Origin: Rhizobium sp. Q54
GTDB taxonomy: Bacteria > Pseudomonadota > Alphaproteobacteria > ATCC43930 > CGMCC-115725
DNA length: 40,938 bases
Assembly: GCA_945861155.1 (NCBI GenBank)
Contig: CAMATN010000034.1
Coordinates: 1-40,938 of the forward strand
Direction of reading: 5' to 3'
Position 1 is the first letter of the stretch. Every line of letters begins with the position of its first letter. The translations under genes were made by a program, and so were the position numbers. Positions 26,169 to 34,683 of the stretch are shown in pieces. The notes under the pieces are model-generated. The model was not told the origin of the DNA. It saw only the letters and a list, made by a program, of their open reading frames with translations, and made no database searches.

Positions 26169-26259
26169 GAGTAGGCCCGCTCGCTGTTGCCGCGACGGTC
26201 GGGTTGAGCTAAACCGCGCCTCCGTTTGTTGGCCTCCATCAGTTGATTGAGCGAAGACG

Positions 26260-28227
26260 ATGCAGCAGCAACCCTCCACCGCCGAGGAGTCGGGCCACCG
26301 GGCGGTTCCGGCGCCAATCGCCGTGACCTTGCCGGACGGCAGAAGCCGCCAGTTTCCCGGCCCGATTACCGGCGCCGAACTTGCCGCGGCGATCGGTCCC
26401 GGCCTCGCCAAGGCGGCGATCGCGGTCCGAATCGACGGCAGGCCGCACGACCTCGCCACGATCATCGACCATGATTCGACGATCGCGATCATCACCCGCG
26501 ACATGCCGGAGGGGGTCGAGATCCTGCGCCATGACGCGGCGCATGTGATGGCCGAGGCGGTCAAGGAATTGTACCCCGAAACCCAGGTCACCTTCGGCCC
26601 GGCCACCGAGACCGGGTTCTATTACGATTTCGCCCGCGAGACGCCGTTCACCCCCGAGGACCTCGCGCGGATCGAGGAGCGTATGCGCGACATCGTGAAG
26701 CGCGACGAGCCGATCGCCCGCGAGGTGTGGGAGCGCGACCGCGCGGTCGCGTTTTTCGAGAGCGTCGGCGAGCGCTACAAGGCCGAGTATATCGGCGAGA
26801 TCCCGGCGCACGAGGAGATCAGCCTCTACCGCCAGGGCGATTTTGTCGATCTGTGCGTCGGCCCGCATCTGCCGTCGACCGGCCGGCTCGGCCAAGCCTT
26901 CAAGCTGATGAACGTGGCCGGCGCCTATTGGCGCGGCGACCCGAACAACGCGCAATTGCAGCGCGTCTACGGCACGGCGTGGCCGAACCAGAAGGAGCTC
27001 GACCAGCATTTGTTCCGGCTCGAGGAGGCCGAGCGCCGCGACCATCGCCGCCTGGGGCGTGAACTCGACCTGTTCCATTTGCAGGAGGAGGCGGTCGGCA
27101 GCGTCTTCTGGCACCCAAAGGGCTGGACGCTCTACCGCGCGATCGAGAGCTACATGCGGCGCCGGCTCGAAAAAGTCGGATATCAGGAGGTCAAGACCCC
27201 GCAACTGCTCGACCGCAGCCTGTGGGAGGCCTCCGGCCATTGGGAGAATTTCCGCGAGAACATGTTCATCGCCGAGAGCCGCGACGAGCGGGTGCTCGCG
27301 GTCAAGCCGATGAATTGTCCCGGCCACGTCCAGATCTTCCGCAACCGGCTGCGCAGCTATCGCGAATTGCCGTTGCGGCTCGCCGAGTTCGGCAGCTGCC
27401 ACCGCAACGAGCCCTCGGGCGCGCTGCACGGCATCATGCGGGTGCGCGCCTTCACCCAGGACGACGCGCACATCTTTTGCACCGAGGACCAGGTCACCGC
27501 CGAGGCCATCGCCTTCTGCGAGCTGCTACTGTCGATCTACCGCGATTTCGGGTTCGAGGACGTCGCGATCAAATTCGCCACCCGGCCGCCGGTGCGTGCC
27601 GGCGCCGACGCGACATGGGATGTCGCCGAACAAAACCTTGAAGCAGCGGTCAAGGCCGCCGGGCTGGCCTATACGCTTAACCCCGGCGAGGGCGCCTTCT
27701 ATGGCCCCAAGCTCGAATTCGTGCTGCGCGACGCGCTCGGCCGCGATTGGCAATGCGGCACCTTGCAGCTCGATTTCGTGATGCCCGAGCGGCTCGGCGC
27801 CTTCTATATCGGCGAGGACGGCGCCCGCCATCGACCCGTCATGCTGCACCGCGCGATTCTGGGCTCGTTCGAGCGCTTCATCGGCATCCTGATCGAGCAT
27901 TACGCCGGCAATTTCCCGCTATGGCTGGCTCCGGTCCAGGCCGTCGTCGCCTCGATCACCGACGAAGCGGCGGCTTACGCCGACGAGGTCGCGGGCGAAC
28001 TTGCCGCCGCCGGGCTGCGCGTCATCGCCGATACCGGCAACGAGAAGATCGGCTACAAGGTGCGCGAGCACAGCCTCGCCAAGATCCCGGTCATTATCGC
28101 CGTCGGCCGGCGCGAGGCGGAGCAGCGCGGCGTGTCGCTGCGCCGGCTCGGCAGCCCGGCGCAGGAAGCCCTTGCGCTTACCGACGCCGTTGCTAAATTG
28201 AATGCTGAGGCAGCCCCGCCGGGCTAG
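26260..28227 (+). CDS. thrS: threonyl-tRNA synthetase
   Basis: This class II synthetase charges tRNA-Thr. The 655-residue product has a TGS domain (about 18-80), an editing domain with H91-DAA-H95 and C199-VGP-H203, and a class II core. The core zinc ligand C353 lies in MNCPGH. Motif 2 is [12 protein letters not shown], and [18 protein letters not shown] contains a zinc histidine and motif 3. The anticodon-binding domain begins near [16 protein letters not shown]. The length is normal. A possible upstream promoter (TTGCCG 26187, TAAACC 26210, 17-nt spacing) is weak. infC follows after 60 nt. Confidence 0.97.
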   Translation: MQQQPSTAEESGHRAVPAPIAVTLPDGRSRQFPGPITGAELAAAIGPGLAKAAIAVRIDGRPHDLATIIDHDSTIAIITRDMPEGVEILRHDAAHVMAEAVKELYPETQVTFGPATETGFYYDFARETPFTPEDLARIEERMRDIVKRDEPIAREVWERDRAVAFFESVGERYKAEYIGEIPAHEEISLYRQGDFVDLCVGPHLPSTGRLGQAFKLMNVAGAYWRGDPNNAQLQRVYGTAWPNQKELDQHLFRLEEAERRDHRRLGRELDLFHLQEEAVGSVFWHPKGWTLYRAIESYMRRRLEKVGYQEVKTPQLLDRSLWEASGHWENFRENMFIAESRDERVLAVKPMNCPGHVQIFRNRLRSYRELPLRLAEFGSCHRNEPSGALHGIMRVRAFTQDDAHIFCTEDQVTAEAIAFCELLLSIYRDFGFEDVAIKFATRPPVRAGADATWDVAEQNLEAAVKAAGLAYTLNPGEGAFYGPKLEFVLRDALGRDWQCGTLQLDFVMPERLGAFYIGEDGARHRPVMLHRAILGSFERFIGILIEHYAGNFPLWLAPVQAVVASITDEAAAYADEVAGELAAAGLRVIADTGNEKIGYKVREHSLAKIPVIIAVGRREAEQRGVSLRRLGSPAQEALALTDAVAKLNAEAAPPG

Positions 28228-28274
28228 CTTCAACCGTCTGCGCGCGAACGCCAAACGGCCTGTTCAACCACCGA

Positions 28275-28290
28275 GAGGAGAACCTACATA
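28275..28290 (+). promoter_or_regulatory. Shine-Dalgarno site and AUA initiation codon of infC
   Basis: GAGGAG (28275-28280) is followed by 7 nt and then ATA (28288-28290), in frame with the IF-3 coding sequence. The first in-frame ATG, at 28309, has no such site in front of it. IF-3 discriminates against non-canonical starts, and infC in many bacteria uses AUU for feedback control; AUA here would act the same way. Confidence 0.75.
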
Positions 28291-28824
28291 GCCAGACCAC
28301 CGTTCAATATGACGCCGACCCGCGAGGGGCCCCGCATCAACGAGGAGATCGCCGTGATGCGCGTGCGTCTCGTCGATGAGCGCGGCAACATGGTCGGGGT
28401 TGTCGGGCGCGCCGAAGCGCTCACCATGGCCGCCACTGCCGGCCTCGACCTGGTCGAGATCGCGCCCGGCGCCGATCCGCCGGTGTGCAAGATCCTCGAT
28501 TACGGCAAATTCAAATACGAAGAACAGAAAAAGAAGAACGAAGCTCGCAAAAAGCAGAAGATCATCGAGGTCAAGGAAATCAAGCTGCGTCCGAGCATCG
28601 ACGACCACGATTACGACGTCAAGATGCGCAGCATGAACAAGTTCATCGAGGAAGGTGACAAGGTCAAGGTGACCATGCGGTTTCGCGGGCGCGAACTGGC
28701 CCACCAGGAACTCGGCATGAACGTCTTGATGCGGGTCAGGGACGACCTCGACACGATCGCCAAGGTCGAGCAGATGCCGCGCATGGAAGGCCGCCAGATG
28801 ACGATGGTGGTGGCGCCGAGGTAG
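28288..28824 (+). CDS. infC: translation initiation factor IF-3
   Basis: IF-3 binds the 30S subunit, enforces start-codon fidelity and prevents premature subunit joining. From ATA at 28288 the product is 178 residues, beginning (I/M)[20 protein letters not shown]. The ARPPF-like start matches alphaproteobacterial IF-3 N-termini. The N-terminal domain includes [14 protein letters not shown] and [20 protein letters not shown], the linker is Lys-rich ([14 protein letters not shown]), and the C-terminal domain has [20 protein letters not shown] and [12 protein letters not shown]. Starting at the ATG at 28309 loses seven residues and lacks a ribosome site. rpmI and rplT, often downstream, are not here. 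Confidence 0.93.
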   Translation: MARPPFNMTPTREGPRINEEIAVMRVRLVDERGNMVGVVGRAEALTMAATAGLDLVEIAPGADPPVCKILDYGKFKYEEQKKKNEARKKQKIIEVKEIKLRPSIDDHDYDVKMRSMNKFIEEGDKVKVTMRFRGRELAHQELGMNVLMRVRDDLDTIAKVEQMPRMEGRQMTMVVAPR

Positions 28825-28835
28825 GCCGAACCAGA

Positions 28836-28852
28836 CTGTCGTCCCGGCGAAG
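28836..28852 (+). repeat. solitary family A repeat arm
   Basis: TGTCGTCCCGGCGAAGG starts 11 nt after the infC stop and matches the left end of the family A palindromes with one clear difference (TGTCGT for TGTCAT). No matching right arm follows, so this is a decayed or solo half element. Confidence 0.55.
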
Positions 28853-28925
28853 GCGGCGCCCCGCCTCTCACTGTCTGGCAAATCGATCGGTGGGTTCGGT
28901 CGTCGCCCCCTACGCTCTAATGATG

Positions 28926-29026
28926 GTCATTCCGGGGCCGCCCGAAGGGTGGAACCCGGAATCCATAAACACCGGCCTCTGGAATATGGATTCCGGGTTC
29001 GCCGCTGCGCGGCGCCCCGGAATGAC
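28926..29026. repeat. palindromic repeat, family B copy 1
   Basis: This 101-bp element begins GTCATTCCGGGGC and ends GCCCCGGAATGAC. Its inner arms are AACCCGGAATCCAT and ATGGATTCCGGGTT, around a centre reading AAACACCGGCCTCTGGAAT. It lies between the 3' ends of infC and the convergent CoA-transferase gene. The interior is nearly identical to the copy at 31085-31187, while the shoulder sequences differ. Confidence 0.9.
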
Positions 29027-29074
29027 AGCTGTGTGGACAGACGAGTTAGTCGATCGCTTTCTTGGCCTCTCAAT

Positions 29075-30226
29075 TCACCCGATGACCTTCGAGTCACGCA
29101 GCTGCTGCAATGTGGCGCGGTCGTAGCCGAGCAGCGCCGACAGCACTTCGTCAGTGTGCTGGCCGGGAGTCGGCACCGGGGCGACGCGGCCGGGGGTCTT
29201 CGACATCTTGATCGTGGCGCCCGGCAGATGCATCTCGCCGGCCAGCGCGTCGGGCATCTTGACCAGCATCTCGCGCTCCCACAGATGCGGGTCCTCGGCG
29301 GCCTGCGGGATGGTCTTGACCGGCGCGACCGGGATCTCGGCGGCCAGCAGTGTCGAGACGATGTGGTCGACAGTGTTCTCGGCGCACCATTTGGCGACCG
29401 CCAGCTTGCGTTCGTCGGCGTGCCCGACCCGGCTGGTGAACCCCGCGGCGCTGGCATTCTCGTCGCCGGTCGCGATGCGGATCAGCCGGCTCGCCATCTC
29501 GCGCCCCGAGGCGGAAATGACGACATGGCCGTCCTTGGCCTTATAGGGCGGCCGACCGCCCTCGCCGCCTTCCTGGCCGGTGGCGAGATAGTAGGAAAGC
29601 GGGATCTCGACCATCGTGAACGCCGAATCCAACAGACAGCAATCGACCAGCTGGCCCTCGCCGGTGCGATCGCGGTGGCGCAGCGCCGCCAGCGTACCGA
29701 TCGTCGCGTGCAGCGAGGTGTAGCGGTCGACGAGCGAGGTCGCGGCGCCGAGCGGTGTCCCGACCGGCGCCCCGGTCAGCGTCATCAGACCGCTCATCGC
29801 CTGGCCGAGCGGGTCGAAGGCCGGGCGCTCGCGATAGGGGCCGTATTGCCCGAAGCCCGACACCGAAACGAGGATGATGTCGCGCTTCAGCTTGCACAGA
29901 TCGTCATAGCCAAAGCCCATCTTCTCCATGACCCCGGGGCGGAAATTCTGCAGCACGATATCGGCGCTCGGCACCATCGCGGCGAATATCTCCTTGCCGC
30001 GCTCGGTGCGCATGTCGAGGCACATGCTCTTCTTGCCGCGGTTGTAGACCGAGAAATAGACGCTCTGGCCGCGCACCATGGGCTCCGATTTGCGCGTCTC
30101 CTCGCCGCCCAGTTTCTCGATCTTGATAACTTCGGCGCCGAGATCGGACAGGATCATCCCGCCGCGCGGGCCCGCCTGGTACCGCGCCAGCTCCAAAACC
30201 CGTACGCCGTCGAGGGATCCGCTCAT
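29075..30226 (-). CDS. class III CoA-transferase (CaiB/BaiF family)
   Basis: This 383-residue protein transfers CoA between carboxylic acids through a glutamyl/aspartyl thioester-type mechanism. The N-terminus LDGVRVLELARYQAGPRGGM is diagnostic. Next come LSDLGAEVIKIEKLGGEETR and VLQNFRPGVMEKMGFGYDDL. The catalytic Asp is D167 in SLVDRYTSLHATIG, and GEGQLVDCCLLDSA follows. The substrate is unknown. It is divergent from a crotonase-fold gene (88 nt between starts), so the pair likely acts in the same acyl-CoA route. Family B repeats flank the two genes. Confidence 0.93.
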   Translation of the reverse strand: MSGSLDGVRVLELARYQAGPRGGMILSDLGAEVIKIEKLGGEETRKSEPMVRGQSVYFSVYNRGKKSMCLDMRTERGKEIFAAMVPSADIVLQNFRPGVMEKMGFGYDDLCKLKRDIILVSVSGFGQYGPYRERPAFDPLGQAMSGLMTLTGAPVGTPLGAATSLVDRYTSLHATIGTLAALRHRDRTGEGQLVDCCLLDSAFTMVEIPLSYYLATGQEGGEGGRPPYKAKDGHVVISASGREMASRLIRIATGDENASAAGFTSRVGHADERKLAVAKWCAENTVDHIVSTLLAAEIPVAPVKTIPQAAEDPHLWEREMLVKMPDALAGEMHLPGATIKMSKTPGRVAPVPTPGQHTDEVLSALLGYDRATLQQLRDSKVIG

Positions 30227-30314
30227 CGCGCTGCTCCGAATGGGATGAACCAGTGATATGCTTCTCCCACCATATTGCGCCGGGCGACACCGGTAAGGGA
30301 AGGAGAGCCGAGCG

Positions 30315-31076
30315 ATGGCCTACGAATACATCCTGAGCGAGCGTCTTGATGGCGTCGCGCTGATCACGCTGAACCGGCCGGACAAGCTCAACGCGCTGAG
30401 CTTTCTGCTGATGCAGGAACTCGACGACGCGCTGACCGGGTACGAATCCGATGACGGGGTCAAGGCGGTAATCCTGACCGGCGCCGGCGCGCGCGCCTTT
30501 TCGGCCGGCGCCGACATTCACGAGATGGCCGGGCTGAGTTCGGAGGAACTGGCCGGCCGCACCGAGATCCGCGGCCAAATCAGCTGGCACATCGCGAGCT
30601 ATACGAAGCCGCTGATCGGCGCGATCAACGGCCTCGCCTATGGCGGCGCGGCGCTGCTGTCCTCCTCGCTCGATCTGCGCATCGGTTGCGAGAAGACACA
30701 GTTCCGCTTCCTGGCGGCGAGCTATGGGCGGGTCAATTCGTCCTGGTCGCTGCCGGCGCTGGTCGGCATGCCCAAGGCCAAGGAGCTGCTCTATACCGGG
30801 CGCGTCGTCGCCGCCGAGGAAGCCGAGCGCATCGGGCTGCTGAACCAGATCGTTCCAGCGGCGCGAGTCGTCGAGGCGGCGATCGAGATGGGCCAGACGA
30901 TCGCCAAGAACGACGCCCGAATGGTGCAGGGCATCAAGCGGCTGCTACACGAGGGCATGGGGCTCGATTGGCGGGGCCGCTATGACCTCGAGGACGAAGC
31001 GCGCGCGACCTACCTTTCAGCCGGCCACCCCCGCGACGGCTTCAAGGATTTTCTGGCGCGGAAGCCGGCGCGGTAA
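30315..31076 (+). CDS. enoyl-CoA hydratase/isomerase (crotonase) family protein
   Basis: This 253-residue protein has the crotonase fold. The first oxyanion-hole segment is ARAFSAGADIHEM (about 60-71) and the second is INGLAYGGAALLSSSLDLRI (104-123). In the catalytic segment, residues 130-150 read FRFLAASYGRVNSSWSLPALV. The position of rat hydratase Glu144 is not Glu, whereas E157 (KAKELL) aligns with Glu164. The reaction may therefore be isomerisation, hydrolysis or decarboxylation rather than classical hydration. AAGGAGAG lies about 10 nt before the ATG. It probably works with the divergent CoA-transferase. Confidence 0.9.
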   Translation: MAYEYILSERLDGVALITLNRPDKLNALSFLLMQELDDALTGYESDDGVKAVILTGAGARAFSAGADIHEMAGLSSEELAGRTEIRGQISWHIASYTKPLIGAINGLAYGGAALLSSSLDLRIGCEKTQFRFLAASYGRVNSSWSLPALVGMPKAKELLYTGRVVAAEEAERIGLLNQIVPAARVVEAAIEMGQTIAKNDARMVQGIKRLLHEGMGLDWRGRYDLEDEARATYLSAGHPRDGFKDFLARKPAR

Positions 31077-31084
31077 CACGAGTT

Positions 31085-31187
31085 TGTCATTCCGGGGCGC
31101 CGCGCAGCGGTGAACCCGGAATCCATAAACACCGGCTTCTGGAATATGGATTCCGGGTTCACGCCTGCGGCGTGCCCCGGAATGACA
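31085..31187. repeat. palindromic repeat, family B copy 2
   Basis: This 103-bp element begins TGTCATTCCGGGGCGCCG and ends CGTGCCCCGGAATGACA. The centre matches copy 1 in the same orientation apart from a C/T difference (ACCGGCTTCTGG here, ACCGGCCTCTGG there). It starts 8 nt after the crotonase stop and precedes the 3' end of the convergent HpaB-like gene. Confidence 0.9.
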
Positions 31188-31216
31188 GACGGGAACGAGA
31201 GTCTCTCCCGATTCGC

Positions 31217-32704
31217 TCAGCCCTTAGGGACTGACGGCGCCGTGTTGATCCGGCGCGGTGCCAGCGGCGCGGCCGGGATGCCGCTGACATCGATGTCCGG
31301 CATCGGCAGGTCGATCGCCCGCAGCACCGCGTTGGCCAGTTCGTTGTAGCTCCCGAAAGCCCGCCGCAGCCGGCCGCGCCATACCGGGACCCCGCCGCTC
31401 GCATGCAGCTCGAACGCCGATTCGCGGCCGTCGAGCGCCGAGGACACATGGTCGGCGGCGAGCTGCAATAAGGCGGCGCGCTGCCTCGCGGTATAGCCGC
31501 CGCCGCCAAAGGTTTCCTCGAGCCCGGCCGCCATCAGGGGATCGGCGAGATCGCTGTCGGTCGGGGCGACGACCAGCGACGAGCCCGGCACGATGCGCAG
31601 GATCTCCGAAATCCGCTGGCGCGCCTTCAAGATCGCGAGGCCGCCGGGCATCAAATGCTGGTAATTGGCGTGGCAGTTGCCGGCCACCGTAAAGGCCGGA
31701 TCGCGCTCGGCGGCGATCAGGCAGCTGCGCACGGTCTGCACCTCAACGACCAGGTCGACGAGGTACTCGACCGTCGGCTCGTGTTCCTTGAGGCCCATCG
31801 AATCGGCCAGGGCCAACCCGAGGCCCAGCGTGAACTCGGCCTTGGCCAGCCAGCCGTACAAATGATGCCACAGCAGCCAGGTGGCGATCGGCTCGGGCGA
31901 GGGTTCGACCAGAAACACCCGCTCCCACGGGATCATCACGTTTTCGAGCCACATCTGGCCGTCGAGTTCGTCGAAGCGATGGGTCAACGGCGCCGTGAAG
32001 GCGCTGTCGGCGCGCGCCGCGACCTTGCGGCAGATCGTCGTGACCCCTGGCGCCGCGACCGGCACGATAAAGCTGGCGTGGTGGTCGCCGATCCGGATGC
32101 CGTTCAGCGCGCCGACATAAACGTCCTCGGCGAAGGCCGGGCTCGTATGCATGCCGAGCTTGCCGCTGATGATCACTCCGGCATCGGTCTCGCGCACGAG
32201 CTTGAGCGCCGTCCGCTCGCGCGGGTCTTCGCGCATCCGGAAACCGATTGGGGCGGCGCCGCCGCAGAAGGTCAGGAACCGCCCGGTATCGGCGATCAGC
32301 TCGCGATACGCGCTCGCATCGGCGATCTGCTTCGGCGACACGTTGCGCTCCTGCACCGCGGTCAGGACGCCCATCGCGATCAAATTTCCATAGGCCGGGG
32401 TATGGGTGATGTTGCCGGCGCTGAGAAAGATCGTCCGGGCGAACGACCGTCCCATGCCGACCAGATCGTCGGAGGTCTTGGGCAGCACATAGGCCCAGGC
32501 GGTGGCGGTGCGGTCGGCGGCGGGCGGCGCGATCAGGGTGTCCTGCCAAGCGGGATCGAAATGACGGTCGTACCAGGCGACATATTCCTCGACCATCGCG
32601 CTTGTCGCCTGGTGGGTCGTCACATCCTCGACGAGACCCTCGCCGAGCACGAAAACCCGTCTCCCGTCACGCAGACTGTCGCGGTAATCGGCGCCGGTTC
32701 GCAT
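31217..32704 (-). CDS. 4-hydroxyphenylacetate 3-hydroxylase (HpaB) family flavin monooxygenase
   Basis: This 495-residue protein belongs to the FADH2-dependent HpaB family, related to acyl-CoA dehydrogenases. Landmarks are MRTGADYRDSLRDGRRVFVL at the start, KTSDDLVGMGRSFARTIFLS, TDAGVIISGKLGMHTSPAFA, FDELDGQMWLENVMIPWERV and MPGGLAILKARQRISEILRI. These enzymes hydroxylate aromatic or heteroaromatic rings, sometimes with ring opening, and need a separate flavin reductase, not seen here. I chose the ATG at 32704, with GGGGGGAG directly upstream. It lies 16 nt after the NMT1-like gene on the same strand, so they form an operon. The exact substrate is unknown. Confidence 0.9.
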   Translation of the reverse strand: MRTGADYRDSLRDGRRVFVLGEGLVEDVTTHQATSAMVEEYVAWYDRHFDPAWQDTLIAPPAADRTATAWAYVLPKTSDDLVGMGRSFARTIFLSAGNITHTPAYGNLIAMGVLTAVQERNVSPKQIADASAYRELIADTGRFLTFCGGAAPIGFRMREDPRERTALKLVRETDAGVIISGKLGMHTSPAFAEDVYVGALNGIRIGDHHASFIVPVAAPGVTTICRKVAARADSAFTAPLTHRFDELDGQMWLENVMIPWERVFLVEPSPEPIATWLLWHHLYGWLAKAEFTLGLGLALADSMGLKEHEPTVEYLVDLVVEVQTVRSCLIAAERDPAFTVAGNCHANYQHLMPGGLAILKARQRISEILRIVPGSSLVVAPTDSDLADPLMAAGLEETFGGGGYTARQRAALLQLAADHVSSALDGRESAFELHASGGVPVWRGRLRRAFGSYNELANAVLRAIDLPMPDIDVSGIPAAPLAPRRINTAPSVPKG

Positions 32705-32720
32705 GTCTCCCCCCTGTCGA

Positions 32721-33656
32721 TTACGCGCCGGAGCGCCAGAGATCGCTGAATTGGCTGGCGACGATGTCGGCATAGGCGACCTCGCCATCGAGCACGCCGA
32801 TATCGCGGGCGAAGCGGTTGATCGCTTCGACCGAGTGTTGGCTGATCGCGGCGTCGTAATAGGGCAGGTCGCGCTTGACGATCCCGGCGATCAGCCCGGC
32901 CTCGCGCGGCGGAAAGCGCCGGTGGCCGACGTCCGTAGCGCGCGCGGTGTCGTCTTTCAGCGCCCGTTGCGTCGCGACCAGGGCGCGGACCGCGGCGGCG
33001 GCGGTTTCCGGCGAACGCTCGATCAGCCGGTCGGTCGTCGCCAGCACCGGCATCGTAAAATCAAAGCACCCGGGCGGCCCGTCGCCGCGACGGACATCGA
33101 GCACGATCGAGCCGACCCCCGATGTGACGGCCAATTCGGTCGCCATGCCGTTGGCCCAGAACCCGTCGATCGTCCCCGCCGCCAGCGCCTCGGCCGCGGT
33201 CAGGCCGAAATTGACGGTGGTTCCGGTGGCTCCCGGCACCGGGCCGATGCGGATGTCGTCGCGCTGGGGGTCGAGTCCGGCGGCGGCGAGCAGCGCGCGC
33301 AGCCCCATCTCGACCCAGGGCGCGGCGCCGATGCGTCGGCCCTTGAGCCCGGCGAGGTCGCCGCGCGCGATGCCGAATTCGGCGCGCATCACCAGAAACC
33401 AATACATGCCTTGCGAGAGGGCGCCGAGCAGCTTGACGCCGCGCCATGCCGGAAACGCCGCGAGCGCGCCATGCGCCGCGCCGCCGACGAAATCAACGGC
33501 GCCGTCGCGCAACGCCGCGTAGGCGCGGTCGACCGGAAAGATCAGCTCGGCGGACACATCGAGCCCCTCGCGCTCGAAAAAGCCGAGCTCGGCCGCCGCC
33601 AGCGCCGGGAAATACGAGTTCGAGATCAGGTCCGGTATCGCGAGCTTCACGAGCAC
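32721..33656 (-). CDS. NMT1/THI5-like (SsuA-type) binding protein without signal peptide
   Basis: This 311-residue protein has the fold of periplasmic binding proteins for thiamine precursors, nitrate or sulfonates: LAIPDLISNSYFPALAAAEL, GFFEREGLDVSAELIFPVDR, AYAALRDGAVDFVGGAAHGA and LKGRRIGAAPWVEMGLRALL. The chain begins MLVKLAIPD, with the first beta-strand at residue 3, so there is no leader peptide. GTG at 33656 is the start, with GAGGAAGGGGG just upstream; an overlapping ATG is in another frame and stops at once. No permease or ATPase is nearby. It may be a cytoplasmic binding protein or enzyme working with the HpaB-like hydroxylase. Confidence 0.85.
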   Translation of the reverse strand: MLVKLAIPDLISNSYFPALAAAELGFFEREGLDVSAELIFPVDRAYAALRDGAVDFVGGAAHGALAAFPAWRGVKLLGALSQGMYWFLVMRAEFGIARGDLAGLKGRRIGAAPWVEMGLRALLAAAGLDPQRDDIRIGPVPGATGTTVNFGLTAAEALAAGTIDGFWANGMATELAVTSGVGSIVLDVRRGDGPPGCFDFTMPVLATTDRLIERSPETAAAAVRALVATQRALKDDTARATDVGHRRFPPREAGLIAGIVKRDLPYYDAAISQHSVEAINRFARDIGVLDGEVAYADIVASQFSDLWRSGA

Positions 33657-33683
33657 ATGCCCCCTTCCTCAAATTCCCCTGAA

Positions 33684-33795
33684 TGTCATCCCGGCGGAGG
33701 CCGGGATCCATCGTGCCACAGTTTCCAAACTTTGGGGCCTTTCCGGCGAGGGCATTTCTGCGGTGAAATGGATCCCGGCCTTCGCCGGGATGACA
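33684..33795. repeat. palindromic repeat, family A copy 2
   Basis: This 112-bp element has 27-bp ends with one mismatch (TGTCATCCCGGCGGAGGCC on the left, GGCCTTCGCCGGGATGACA on the right). The 58-bp centre differs from the other copies. It occupies most of the 160-nt gap between the divergent NMT1-like gene and the FAD-subunit gene, leaving only 21 nt before the latter's ATG, so the promoters on both sides must lie within or beside it. Confidence 0.9.
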
Positions 33796-33816
33796 CCGCG
33801 CTTTGGGAGCGTTGAC

Positions 33817-34683
33817 ATGACCCCGTTCGAGCTGGAGGAGCCGGTCTTGCTCGGTGCGGCGCTGGCGTTGCTCGATCCCGAGGATAGCTCGGTGCGGGCG
33901 ATCGCCGGCGGGACGGCGCTGATGCTGATGATGAAATCGGGGCTCTACCGGCCGCGCCGCCTCGTCAGCCTGCGCAAACTCGCCCCGGCGCTCGACGGCG
34001 TCCGCAGCGCGCCCGATGGCGGGATCGAGATCGGCGCGATGGTGCGGCTCAGCGACCTGCGGCGCTCGGCGGTGGTCCGCGCGGCGGCGCCAGTCATCGC
34101 CGAGACGCTGCTGACCCATTCCAACGTGCGGGTCCGCAACGTCGCGACGATCGGCGGCAACCTCGCGCAGGGCGACCCGCACATGGATTTGCCGCCGGTA
34201 TTGATCGCGCTCGGCGCCAGCGTCCGGCTCGCCGGTCCGGGCGGAGAACGCATTGTGCGGGTCGAGGATCTGTTGACCGGATATCTCGAAACCGTGATCG
34301 CCAATAACGAGCTGATCACCGCCGTGATCGTGCCGCCGCAGACGGGATGGCGGACGGCCTATGCCAAGGTCACGGCGCGCTCGGCCGATGACTGGCCGGC
34401 GCTCGGCCTGGCCGTCTCGGTTCGGGTCGAGGCCGGCATCGCGCGCGACGCCCGGATCGCGATCGGCGCCGCGACCGAGACCGCGATGCGTCTGCCCGGG
34501 ACCGAGGCGCTGCTGGCCGGTCGCGCCATCGACGATGCCCTGCTCCAAGAGGCCGGCCGCGCGGCGGCTGCCGAGGCGCCGGTCGTCGCCGACCACCATG
34601 GATCGGCCTCATATAAGCGCGTGCTGGTCGCGGTCCATCTCGGGCGCGCCCTGCGACAGACGATTGCGGGAGCCGAGCGATGA
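33817..34683 (+). CDS. molybdenum hydroxylase FAD-binding (medium) subunit
   Basis: This 288-residue subunit carries FAD and passes electrons between the 2Fe2S subunit and an acceptor. FAD-binding segments are AIAGGTALMLMMKSGLYRPR (about 28-47) and TIGGNLAQGDPHMDLPPVL (about 112-130). The preceding HSNVRVRNVA is also typical. There is no four-cysteine loop for the extra 4Fe4S cluster of benzoyl-CoA-type reductases. I chose the ATG at 33817 with GGGAG 7 nt upstream; an in-frame start at 33763 lies inside the repeat. Its stop overlaps the next start by 4 nt. Confidence 0.92.
   Translation: MTPFELEEPVLLGAALALLDPEDSSVRAIAGGTALMLMMKSGLYRPRRLVSLRKLAPALDGVRSAPDGGIEIGAMVRLSDLRRSAVVRAAAPVIAETLLTHSNVRVRNVATIGGNLAQGDPHMDLPPVLIALGASVRLAGPGGERIVRVEDLLTGYLETVIANNELITAVIVPPQTGWRTAYAKVTARSADDWPALGLAVSVRVEAGIARDARIAIGAATETAMRLPGTEALLAGRAIDDALLQEAGRAAAAEAPVVADHHGSASYKRVLVAVHLGRALRQTIAGAER

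Noticed and set aside
26239-27471. 410-codon minus-strand frame
   Set aside because: Antisense to thrS; no motif of its own.
28309-28824. infC start at the ATG at 28309
   Set aside because: No Shine-Dalgarno site upstream, and the seven codons before it (from ATA at 28288) encode a family-like N-terminus with GAGGAG correctly spaced.
28926-29026. Repeat B1 as a simple Rho-independent terminator
   Set aside because: It is a strong hairpin but lacks a following T-run and recurs elsewhere with the same interior, so it is a repeat element; it may still act as a transcript end.
28949-30256. 435-codon plus-strand frame
   Set aside because: Antisense to the CoA-transferase gene and running through repeat B1; product looks random.
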